Source of the DNA: JAGIBJ01 sp032119595
GTDB lineage: Bacteria > Actinomycetota > Thermoleophilia > Solirubrobacterales > Solirubrobacteraceae
Reading direction: 5' to 3'
NCBI GenBank assembly: GCA_032119595.1
Contig: JAUMBQ010000005.1
Span: 62,001-126,000, forward strand
DNA length: 64,000 nucleotides
Shown piece after piece: positions 27,687 through 35,700 of the stretch. The notes beneath the pieces are model-generated. The model saw only the letters and a program-made list of their open reading frames with translations. It was not told where the DNA came from and did no database searches. The translations under genes were made by a program, and so were the position numbers. Numbering within the stretch: the stretch's first letter is position 1; the number at the start of each line of letters is the position of its first letter.

Positions 27687-27712
27687 CGTTCGTATTCTTT
27701 TACGCACGAACG
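27687..27712. promoter_or_regulatory. Putative TetR operator in a divergent promoter
   Basis: The inverted repeat CGTTCGT-12 nt-ACGAACG lies between divergent genes, 22 bp upstream of the TetR start. It overlaps the expected -35 position for the TACGCT -10 element at 27722-27727. Further CGTTCG repeats nearby (27683-27690, 27710-27716) strengthen the case for a binding site. Confidence 0.6.
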
Positions 27713-27721
27713 TTCGGCCGC

Positions 27722-27727
27722 TACGCT
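27722..27727 (+). promoter_or_regulatory. Putative leaderless -10 element (TACGCT)
   Basis: TACGCT ends 6 nt before the ATG at 27734; TTTACG at 27699-27704 is a possible -35 at 17-bp spacing. Confidence 0.6.
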
Positions 27728-27733
27728 GCTCCT

Positions 27734-28333
27734 ATGGCCAGACGCTCCCTCGCCGATGTCGCCGACAGCCGAACGGCCGTCGTGGAGGCCGCCGTCGACC
27801 TCGCCTCCGTGATCGGCCTCGAAGGACTGACCATCGGGCGCCTCGCAACCGACCTGTCGATGAGCAAGAGCGGCCTCATCGGACGCTTCGGCGACAAGGA
27901 GACCCTCCAGCGCGCCGTGCTTCAAGCGGCCATCGAGCGCTTCACCGCCGCCGTCTGGGAACCAGCCGCCGGCGCCGCGGCGGGCCTGCCGCGCCTGGAG
28001 GCCGTGATCGACCACTGGATCGAGCACCTGCGCTCAGACACCTTCCCTGGCGGCTGCTTTCTCACCACGGCCTCCGTCGAGTACGACGCCCGCCCCGGCC
28101 CCCTCCACGACGACATCGCCGCCGCCGTCCACCGCTGGCTCACCGTCCTGCAGCACGACGCCACCACCGCCCAGGCCGCAGGCGACCTCCCTCCCACCAC
28201 CGACCCAGCCGACGTCGCGTTCCAGCTCTACAGCCTCGCCTCAGGAGGCAGCGTCGCCGCGAGGATCACGGACGATGCCAAAGGCCTCGACCGAGTTCGC
28301 ACGGCCATGCGACGCACGATCGGACTCAACTAG
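27734..28333 (+). CDS. TetR-family transcriptional regulator
   Basis: 199 residues. N-terminal helix-turn-helix: AVVEAAVDLASVIGLEGLTIGRLA..L.MSKSGLIGRFGDKE, a classic TetR DNA-binding domain. The C-terminal ligand domain (FPGGCFLTTASVEYDARPGPLHD) resembles the TetR_C group of YxaF/AcrR-like regulators. Likely an autorepressor that also controls the divergent MBL hydrolase through the palindrome between them; this is inferred from position. ATG 27734 was chosen over the in-frame upstream extension because the extension runs through the operator. Confidence 0.93.
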   Translation: MARRSLADVADSRTAVVEAAVDLASVIGLEGLTIGRLATDLSMSKSGLIGRFGDKETLQRAVLQAAIERFTAAVWEPAAGAAAGLPRLEAVIDHWIEHLRSDTFPGGCFLTTASVEYDARPGPLHDDIAAAVHRWLTVLQHDATTAQAAGDLPPTTDPADVAFQLYSLASGGSVAARITDDAKGLDRVRTAMRRTIGLN

Positions 28334-28438
28334 ATCGACGGGCGACAGACCACCCGACCCGCTCAGACCCCCAGGGACGCGGAAACGAAGCATGCCCGCA
28401 CTCCACGACTCGCGGTCACGAGGGCCCCGCGAAGCGGT

Positions 28439-28483
28439 ACGAAGGCCCCCGCAAGCGAAGGCCTTCGTACCCGAGCGTGGAGC
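28439..28483. repeat. 45-bp direct repeat, left copy (matches the tRNA-Ala 3' flank)
   Basis: Identical at 44 of 45 positions to 30772-30816. It contains the hairpin cgaaggcc...ggccttcg and ends in gtggagc, which in the right copy includes the last bases of tRNA-Ala. It lies between the convergent stops of the TetR gene and the LamG protease gene and may terminate both. Sequence just upstream (about 28387-28435, cgaagcatgcccgc...cgcggtcacga) also resembles 30525-30570. Confidence 0.85.
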
Positions 28484-28490
28484 CGAACGA

Positions 28491-30380
28491 CTAGGGGGTG
28501 ATAGCCGCCGCGTAGAGCTGGCTGATCTTCGCGGCCGTGAGCCCAGTCGAGAACACGGCGACATCGTCGATCCCACCCTTGAAGCGCAGCGCACCACCGT
28601 AGGCCCCGATCTGGCCCCCGACGGCGGTCGTGCCGGCGCTCAGCGCATACGTGCCGACGGCCACGCCGTTGCGGTACACGACCAGCTGGCTGCCGCTTGC
28701 GACGAGTGCCCAGTGCACCCAAGTGCCAACGTTGCTGGCTGTGGCGATCGTGGCGCTCGTCGCCGTGCCACCCAGACGATCCGCGGTGAACGAGACCGAC
28801 GTCTGGCCGACTTTGATCGACGCGCCACCCTCGCCACCAAACACGTAGCCCGACGGAGCACCCGAATCGACCTTCGTCCACGCCGACACCGTGAAGTCGG
28901 AGCCCGTGTAGACGGTCGGGACGGTCACATGACGCGTTCCGCCGAAGTACTGGCTCGTGTCGCTGGTGCCGAGGCCTGGGCCCGTCAGACCGTAGGTGCC
29001 GGCGGCCGGCGTGGCACCGTCGCTCGCGAGGCCCGCGTTCGCCGGTGTGCCTGCGCTGTCGTGGATGCGCCCGGACAGCGTTGGCTGATCGAGCAGGCGA
29101 ACGGCGCGGGGCTCACCGAGACGCCAGAACGCCGCAAGGCCGGTCGTGGCGAGCACGCTGTTTGCGTAGCGCGCCTTCGGGACGATCCGCACGCCGTAGC
29201 TGTTATCGGAGCCCTTCCAGAGCACTTCGACCTTGAGGCCGGAGGTCGGCTCGGTGTAGGTCGCACCTGCCGGCCAGGCACCTGGCGCTCCGCCCGGCAC
29301 ACTGGGGCAGGAGCCGCTCGGGCGCTGCACGATCGCAGTGCCCAAAGTCTGGTCGATCGAGGCAGTGTTGACCAACGTGATCACGACGCCGTCGCGGCAG
29401 CCGGGCGTCTCGCCGGCGACCGGTGCGCGCACCTCGACCGTGAGCTCACGCGAGGTTGACAAGGGCACGCTCAGCACCTTCTTGCCACTCGTCAACGTGG
29501 AGTCGATCGGTAGGACCGCCGACACCAGCGCGCCAGTCGTGCCCGGAACGCACACGACCTGTGACGCACCGATCCATTCGAGACCGAGCTGGCCCGCGGC
29601 CAACGGCGCTAGCCAGGGGGAGGAATGGCTGGCCATGATGTCGTAGCCGGCCGTGAGCGTGGAGTCGCTCGGCTGGATATAGAGGTCTGCGAGGCCCAGA
29701 CCGTGGAGGGTCTCATGGGCGAGGGTGGCCTGGTCGGCGTTGACCGGGGCTCGGTAGCCACTTTGGATCGTGGCTCCGCCGGGCGCCGTGAACGGTCGGG
29801 TCGTCGCGTTCGCGCGGTACGGCGTCGGCAGGATCGCCCCAACGAAGTCGACGCTCGAGTAGATGCCGTTGCCGAACTGCGCGCTGGCGAGCGCCATCGC
29901 GTCATCGAGCAACTCGTATGGCTTGGTGTTGTAGTACGAGGACTCATGCGGCATCCGCAGCCACGTGGGCGAGGCGTTGGCGAAGTGCGTTGACACGGAG
30001 AACTGACCGCGGCTCAGCGACCCGAACGGACCGGCGTCCAGCAGCGTTGGGACCGCGGCGGTGAGATCGGCCTGTGCACCGTTGCCAGGGCCGGTGCTTC
30101 CACCTGTCGGACTCGGGAAGTCCACCGGAATGAGCAGCGTCGACCTCGAGCCCGTGGCGGCCAAGGGATAAGCCGGCACTGAGCCGTAGGCGTTGCCGCG
30201 GCCAGGCGTTGAGCCCGTCTGGCCGAAGCGCGGCAGCGCGCACGGGCCACTGGTGAGCGCCTGGGCCTGCGGTGCAACGACCGCAGCGCCGACGGCGATC
30301 ACACCGACGGTCGAAACAACGCGCAAGACGCGTTTACGGATTGGAATCACCGCAGAGCGGCGCACGTGGAGGTGGGACAT
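28491..30380 (-). CDS. Secreted M6-like metalloprotease with C-terminal LamG domain
   Basis: 629 residues from ATG 30380. Signal peptide (VVSTVGVIAVGAAVVAPQAQA), then a catalytic region with HETLHGLGLADLY near residues 222-234, the HExxHxxGxxD zinc signature of immune-inhibitor-A-like (M6) peptidases. From about residue 410 to the end is a LamG/concanavalin-like domain (AFWRLGEP, FTVSAWTKVD, WVHWALVASGSQLVVYRNG, FKGGIDDVAVFS). Probably a secreted protease with glycan- or surface-binding module. A strong promoter places the transcription start at the ATG, so the mRNA is probably leaderless. The gene is bracketed by 45-bp direct repeats. Confidence 0.88.
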   Translation of the reverse strand: MSHLHVRRSAVIPIRKRVLRVVSTVGVIAVGAAVVAPQAQALTSGPCALPRFGQTGSTPGRGNAYGSVPAYPLAATGSRSTLLIPVDFPSPTGGSTGPGNGAQADLTAAVPTLLDAGPFGSLSRGQFSVSTHFANASPTWLRMPHESSYYNTKPYELLDDAMALASAQFGNGIYSSVDFVGAILPTPYRANATTRPFTAPGGATIQSGYRAPVNADQATLAHETLHGLGLADLYIQPSDSTLTAGYDIMASHSSPWLAPLAAGQLGLEWIGASQVVCVPGTTGALVSAVLPIDSTLTSGKKVLSVPLSTSRELTVEVRAPVAGETPGCRDGVVITLVNTASIDQTLGTAIVQRPSGSCPSVPGGAPGAWPAGATYTEPTSGLKVEVLWKGSDNSYGVRIVPKARYANSVLATTGLAAFWRLGEPRAVRLLDQPTLSGRIHDSAGTPANAGLASDGATPAAGTYGLTGPGLGTSDTSQYFGGTRHVTVPTVYTGSDFTVSAWTKVDSGAPSGYVFGGEGGASIKVGQTSVSFTADRLGGTATSATIATASNVGTWVHWALVASGSQLVVYRNGVAVGTYALSAGTTAVGGQIGAYGGALRFKGGIDDVAVFSTGLTAAKISQLYAAAITP

Positions 30381-30386
30381 GATTCG

Positions 30387-30415
30387 AACATACTCTACGG
30401 CCCTAGAGGCGTCAA
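30387..30415 (-). promoter_or_regulatory. Sigma-70-type promoter for the LamG protease gene
   Basis: On the minus strand TTGACG (30410-30415) and TATGTT (30387-30392) are separated by exactly 17 nt, the best consensus promoter in the window. The -10 ends 6 nt before the ATG, predicting a leaderless transcript. Confidence 0.7.
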
Positions 30416-30617
30416 TCTGTCCCGGAGACCCACCGAATAGCCCAGGCCTTCGAGTACCGGAGAAGCGAAGCAGAGTCCTCAAACCCGCCAACCTGCCCAG
30501 ACCCCCCAGAACGGGGCAAGCGAAGCAGTGCCCGCAAGCACCACGACCCGCGGTCACGAAGCCGCCGCGCAGCGGGGGCCGCAACCCACCAACGCCGCCA
30601 TGGCTACCAGCGAGCCA

Positions 30618-30736
30618 GGGCGGGCCGGGGGTGACCCCGCCGGGGCGAGTCCGCGGCCGATCGTACGGTTCTGCCCGCCAGGGCATAACCGGATGATCGG
30701 ATCGTCGGCCCCGGCGGGGTCACCCCCGGCCCGCCC
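30618..30736. repeat. 119-bp palindromic element, family P2 copy 2
   Basis: Arms 30618-30646 and 30708-30736 are a perfect 29-bp inverted repeat with the same 61-nt spacer length and orientation as copy 1 at 3993. Where the outer arms differ from copy 1 at positions 8 and 21, the partner base has changed too. The nested inner stem changed from tggcc/ggcca to tgccc/gggca. Near-identical 11-bp flanks (caacccaccaa) occur at 30582 and 30747. Confidence 0.88.
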
Positions 30737-30771
30737 GAGACCCGCCCAACCCACCAAACGGCGCCGAAACG

Positions 30772-30816
30772 ACGAAGGCCCCCGCAAGCGAAGGCCTTCG
30801 TACCCGAGAGTGGAGC
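30772..30816. repeat. 45-bp direct repeat, right copy, at the 3' end of tRNA-Ala
   Basis: Pairs with 28439-28483. On the minus strand it begins in the last six bases of the tRNA and continues into a 9-bp stem (acgaaggcc / ggccttcgt) with a 12-nt loop, a plausible tRNA terminator. Confidence 0.85.
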
Positions 30817-30883
30817 TGAGGGGACTCGAACCCCTGACTTCCGCCATGCCATGGCGGCGCTCTACCAGCTGAGCTACAGCCCC
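30811..30883 (-). tRNA. tRNA-Ala, anticodon GGC
   Basis: 73 nt, reading GGGGCTGTAGCTCAGCTGG... on the minus strand. The acceptor stem GGGGCTG pairs with CAGCTCC (one G.U). The anticodon stem CCGCC/GGCGG closes the loop ATGGCAT with anticodon GGC, and the T arm is AGGGG-TTCGAAC-CCCTC-like. The discriminator base is A and CCA is not encoded. A TAACAT -10-like hexamer is at 30896-30901. Confidence 0.97.
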
Positions 30884-30970
30884 GCGGGAGCGAGGATGTT
30901 ACCAGCGACGAGTTGGGGACGCGTCGTGGAAGGCCGCCGTGAGCGCGGGCTTGCGGATTGACCGTCCTGG

Positions 30971-30997
30971 AACGAAAAGAGCCCCGCAGGGCGGGGC
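30971..30997 (-). terminator. Intrinsic terminator of the coiled-coil gene
   Basis: On the minus strand GCCCCGC-CCT-GCGGGGC is followed directly by TCTTTTC. It lies 43 bp beyond the stop at 31040 and upstream of the tRNA promoter, insulating the two units. Confidence 0.8.
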
Positions 30998-31039
30998 ACT
31001 TTCGATGACGGTTGGTGGGTCGGCCGGAGCCGGTGCTCG

Positions 31040-32113
31040 CTACGCGAGGAACTCCGGGATGTCGAAGTCGCGCTCGGTGGCGTTCGAGATGGAGATGAAA
31101 TCGGGGACGCCGAGTTCGTCGTCGCTGCTCAGGCTCGTCGTCCGCGAGGTCCGCCGGGCTGAGATCTCGGGTCGCCCCCGGCGCTCATCCTCCGCTGGCG
31201 GGTTGGATACCGCGTCGAGCCGTGAGATGAGGGCGCGGTGGGCCTGCTGCGTGTCGCGCAGGATGCGTTCGCCGTTGGAGCGCATCGATGCACCGAGCTG
31301 CTGGAGGTTGGCACCGAGTTCGTTGCCCTCTTCGAGGACTTCGGAGGCGGCGGCGCGGGCGTTGCTCACGATTTCGCGGCTGCGCTTGACGGCTTCGTCG
31401 CGGCGCTCTTTGACTTCGCGCTCAACCTCGGCGCGCAGCGCGATGGCTTCTTCTTCCACACCGGCCATGATGCGGTCGCGCTCGCCTTTGGCTTCTTCGC
31501 GGATCTGGCGAAGTTCCATTTCGGCAGCGGACTTCTCGCGGGCCAGTTCGCCGCGCACTTGGCGGCGCAGCTGGTCGGCTTCGTGCTCGGAGACGCCGAT
31601 GATCTCGTCGGCCTCGCCCTGTGCCGAGGAGATGAGTTCGTCGACTTCGCCGCGCGTCTCGCGGACGAGCTGCTCGGCTTCGGCGCGGGCGGCGTCAAGG
31701 ATCTGTGCGGCTTCGCGCTGAACGGCGTCGCGCTCAGCGATCGCGTGCTCGCGGGCACGGGCAGCGCTCTCGCGGGCCTTCGCCTCAGCGCGGGCAGCGC
31801 GGGCCTTGCCGGCGGCGATGATCTCGCTCGCTTCACGCTCAGCAGCTTCGACGCGCAACTCGGCGGCGCGGTCGGCTTCACTGATGCGCTCGCGGGCGCG
31901 GCGCTCGGCCTGGCGACGGAGTTCCTCGGCGGCGCGCTCGGCAGCGTCAACGACGAGCTCCACGCGTGCGGACGCGTTGCCCCACGGGGTGCTCTTCCCG
32001 CCCTTGGCGTTCGGGGTGGTCCCTGAAGCCTCGCCCGCGAAGGGGCGCACGGGCTCGGGCGTGCCTTCGGCTTCTGCCATGCCCGCGATGGTACGCGTCG
32101 CTCCGGTCGTCAT
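31040..32113 (-). CDS. Long coiled-coil protein of unknown function
   Basis: 357 residues from ATG 32113 (AAAGGAA just upstream). Residues about 45-285 are almost pure Ala/Glu/Arg heptad-type helix (AAERAAEELRRQAERRARERI... and EREVKERRDEAVKRSREI), followed by a disordered tail ending DFISISNATERDFDIPEFLA. No membrane helix, signal peptide or DivIVA N-terminal motif is seen. It could be a cytoplasmic scaffold or polar/cytoskeletal filament protein like those of tip-growing actinobacteria, but that is speculation. A later ATG at 32080 is possible. Confidence 0.8.
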   Translation of the reverse strand: MTTGATRTIAGMAEAEGTPEPVRPFAGEASGTTPNAKGGKSTPWGNASARVELVVDAAERAAEELRRQAERRARERISEADRAAELRVEAAEREASEIIAAGKARAARAEAKARESAARAREHAIAERDAVQREAAQILDAARAEAEQLVRETRGEVDELISSAQGEADEIIGVSEHEADQLRRQVRGELAREKSAAEMELRQIREEAKGERDRIMAGVEEEAIALRAEVEREVKERRDEAVKRSREIVSNARAAASEVLEEGNELGANLQQLGASMRSNGERILRDTQQAHRALISRLDAVSNPPAEDERRGRPEISARRTSRTTSLSSDDELGVPDFISISNATERDFDIPEFLA

Positions 32114-32220
32114 GGCCGTTCCTTTCGTCGAAGCGGCCAATGGTCCTTCCCAAATCGCGAGAACTCTTCGGCGTCCTGGACGGATGTGGCGCCCCGCCGC
32201 GCGCGCCCCGCCAACGCAAA

Positions 32221-32373
32221 GGCCCCGTCGAAACGGGCCCCAAAGGAAATCTGGCCCGACCCCGCCCAGTCCAGGCCCCGTCGGAACGCAGCACAAGGAA
32301 TCCGGACCCGCCCTTCCACGCAAGCCCCCGTCAGAACGCGGCCCTAGAGAAATCTCGCCCGCACCCCCGGGGG
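32221..32373. repeat. Three imperfect ~51-bp tandem repeats
   Basis: Units begin at 32221, 32274 and 32324 with (g)gcccccgtc.gaacg and share a following ggaaatct-like stretch and cccg. They lie 108 bp and more upstream of the coiled-coil gene, in its promoter-side region. The 670-bp interval 32114-32783 holds only these repeats, the P3 palindrome and the long inverted repeats listed below. Confidence 0.7.
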
Positions 32374-32379
32374 CAGGCG

Positions 32380-32763
32380 GCGAGCGGCAGCCCACCCGGG
32401 ACCCAACCCACCAACCAGCCCACGAGGACGAGGGCCGGCCGCCAGGCCGGCACGAGGCCCGTCAGAGGCCGCAGAGACCCACAGCGAGCGACAACTCCGC
32501 AATGCCCGGCCGCGGGGCTGGGGCGGGGTGGTCCCCCGCCGGGAGTCCGAGCGTCCAATGCCCGCACCCAACGCAGCAAGGTGGAAAGAACGGTAGCGGC
32601 GACCAGAGGGGGACCACCCCGCCCCAGCCCCGCGCCAGACCCACCAAGGGGACGCCGCGCGCGCGAGACCACGGCGGCCCCAGAACGACCGAGGGCCGCC
32701 CAAACGGACGACCCTCGAAGCGAAGCGGTTGTGGGAAGTAGTCCCGGGTGGGCTGCCGCTCGC
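32380..32763. repeat. 384-bp segment bounded by perfect 23-bp inverted repeats
   Basis: Bases 32380-32402 (gcgagcggcagcccacccg followed by ggac) are the exact reverse complement of 32741-32763. The segment between them contains P3 copy 2 and no gene. The layout is like a small non-autonomous (MITE-like) element, although the right end also forms a separate local hairpin at 32745-32773. Confidence 0.65.
32514..32631. repeat. 118-bp palindromic element, family P3 copy 2 (inverted)
   Basis: Arms 32514-32536 and 32609-32631 are a perfect 23-bp inverted repeat. Its reverse complement matches 6007-6111 through both arms and parts of the spacer (cctctggtcgccgctaccgt; cgggcattggacgctcgg). The a-t pair in the arm of copy 1 is g-c here. 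Confidence 0.85.
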
Positions 32764-32773
32764 AGCCCACCCG
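32745..32773 (-). terminator. Hairpin downstream of the giant repeat-protein gene
   Basis: A perfect 12-bp stem (cgggtgggctgc / gcagcccacccg) with a 5-nt loop starts 11 bp after the stop codon at 32784. No T-run follows, so termination is inferred from position and stability. Confidence 0.55.
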
Positions 32774-32783
32774 AAGGTGCGGG

Positions 32784-35700
32784 CTAGATGAGCCCCGTGA
32801 TCTTGGTGTCGATCTGAGCCCCCGGCATTGCGATGGCGCCGATGGCGAGGAACTGCGCGACCCAGGCGATGGGCGCTTCAAGCTCTGCACGGGCGACCTT
32901 GCCGCCGTAGAAGTAGAGCTTGTACGTGGCGTTCGGGCAGATGAAGATCAGGAAGCACGACTTGATGCTGAACACCGTCGTGAGACCTTCTCCGAACACC
33001 AGGCGGACCGTGGCGTTCGCCACCGAGAACGTGCCGAACTTGAAGTTCGCCGTTCCGGTGAAGTAGTACTGCGAGACCGCCATGTCGGGCTTCTCGATCG
33101 TGCCCGAGAGCGTGACCGAGAACATGCCGTTCGTGACCTTCGCGGTGCCGCCGATGACCAGGCGGTTGTCCTTGATGGTCGCGCTGCCGGCGAAGTCAAC
33201 GGTGGTGCCGTCGAAGACGACCGTTCCGCTGCCGCCGAGGTTGGCGTAGCCCGTGGAGTCAGCTTCACCCGAGAAGTTGATCCAGGTGTCGCCGAGCTTG
33301 ATCTTGCCGCCACCCTTGATCCAGATCGCCGTGCCGGCCTTCACGAGGGAGGCCTGCGCGTTTGCGACCGTGAGCTGCTTCAGGACGAGGCTGCCGTCGG
33401 CAACGTCGATCTTGAAGTCGCCGCGGGTCGCCGCGACGGTTGCGCCGGCGCGGTTGACGATCGTCTCGCCGGTCAGGCTCGCACCGTAGTAGATGACGCC
33501 GGTGGCCTTGCCGGAAAGCATCGGGTTGGAGAGGTCACCGGTGAAGGTGATCTTCTTGCCGTCAGCGGTACCGGAGATGGTCGCCGTCGTGTCCGCGTTC
33601 GTGACCTTGCCTTCGAAGGCGACGTTGCCGTCGGCCTTCAGCGTGGCCGAGCCCTGGATGCGGGTGACGGGCTGCCCGAACGACATGTCGATCGCGCCGC
33701 CGGCCGTTGCCCACCAGTCACCGCGGACGTTGCCGACCGAGATGCCACCGGAGAGCGCGAGGCCCTTGGCCTCGACCGACCCGGAGGCGTTGGTCAGCAG
33801 GTAGTCGCCCTTCAGCGGCTGCACCTTGGTGCCGGCGCGGTTGGCGACGAGCTCGCCGGTGAGGTCGGTGCCGTAGAAGAACACGCCTTCCACAGCGCCC
33901 TTGATCACCATGTTCGGCTGGGTCGCGGTGACGTCACCCTTGATGGCGATCTTCTTGCCATCGAGGATGCCGGCTGCGTTGGCGACGACGGCGGTGCCGT
34001 TCGTCAGCGAGCCGGTGAACGCGACGGACGGGGTCTGGCCGATGAGCCAGTCGAAGTCCGCCGAGCCCTTGAGCGTCGTCGTACCGAAGACGGCGTCGAC
34101 GCTCCCCGTGCCCTTGACCCACTTCTCAGCCCCGACGAGGCCGATCTGAATGTTGGCCTTGAACGTGAGGTTCTTGACGGTGACGTCGGCGGCTGCGCTG
34201 TCGATGCGCAGGTCGCCCTTCGTGGCTTGAACGTCGACGCCGGCCTTGTTCTTGATCATCGAGCCGGTGAGCGAGTTGCCGTAGTACAGGACGCCGCCGG
34301 TGACGGAGCCGGTCGCGGTCAGGCTGGCGTTGGCCACCTTGGCCGTGCCGCTGAACGTGATCTTCTTGTCGTCGAGCGTGCCCTTGGCAGACGCCACTTC
34401 GACGTCGGCGCTCTTGAGCGCACCTTCGAAGGCGAGCGTCGGGATCTGACCGACGATCCAATCGACGGTGGCCGTGCCCTTCACGTTGACCGTGCCGTAC
34501 GTCAGGTCGATCGACCCGCCGCCCGTGACCCACTTCTGGGTACCGACGCTGCCGAGTGAGGCGGCACCGGTGAGCGAGAAGCCCTTGGCGTCGACCTTGG
34601 CGGAGGCGCTGGTCAGGACGAAGTCGCCCTGCTTGGCGGCCACCGCGGTGCCCGCCTTGTTCTTGATGGTCTCGCCCGTCTGGTCCGCCGCGTAGTGGAC
34701 GACGCCGGAGGCGTCACCCGCGAGTGCCAGGCTGGGGTTGGTCACCTTGACCGCACCCGAGAGAGCGAGCTTCTTGCCGTCGAGTTCACCCGAGACCGAC
34801 GCCATCTGCGTGTCGCCGGAGGTGAAGGAGCCCGTGAACTTCACGGTCGGCGTCTGGCCCATGAGCCAGTCGATGTCCGCGGAGCCCTTGAGCGTGTAGC
34901 CGCTGGCGGTGAAGTCAACGGAACCGCTGCCGGTCGCCCACTTGACGGTGCCGATGCTGGTGAAGGACACCTGGCCCTTGACGGTCAGGCCCTTCGCGAC
35001 GACCTCGCCGGAGGCGGAGGTGATCTTGAAGTCACCCTTGACCGGCTGGACGTCGTTGCCGTCACGGTCCTCGATGAGCTCGCCGGTCTGGTCGGCGCCG
35101 TAGAACACGATCCCCTCGACCGCGCCCTTGAGCGTGAACCGTGGGTCGGTGATGGCGGCGTCGCCCTTGATGGCGATCTTCTTGCCATCGAGGATGCCGG
35201 CCGCGTTGGCGACGACGGTGGTGCCGTTGGTCACGGAGCCCGCGAAGGCCACGCTCGGCGTGCCGCCCTGCGCCCAGGAGACGCTCGCGGTACCGACCAG
35301 CTTGGTGGTGCCGTAGGTGAGGTCGACGCTGCCGCCGCCCTCGACCCACAGCTTGCCGCCGACGAAGCCGAGGCGAGCGGCGGCCGTGAACACCACGTTC
35401 TTGGCGGTGATCTCGGCGAGTGCCGCGTCGACGTAGATGTCGCCACGTGCCGGCGTGACATCCGTGCCGGCCGCGTTGCGGATCTTCTCGCCGGTGAGGT
35501 CTGCACCGAGGTAGACCGCGCCGCTGACCTGGCCCTTGACGCCGATACCGGACGCCGTGAGCTGGACACCGGCGGTGAACGTGAGCTTGGTGCTGGTAAG
35601 CGCACCCTTGACACCCGCGAAGGTGACGCCGCCCTGAGCGACCGTGCCCTCGAAGGTGACCACCGGCTCGGAGCCGATGACCCAGTCCACCGTGGCGGAG

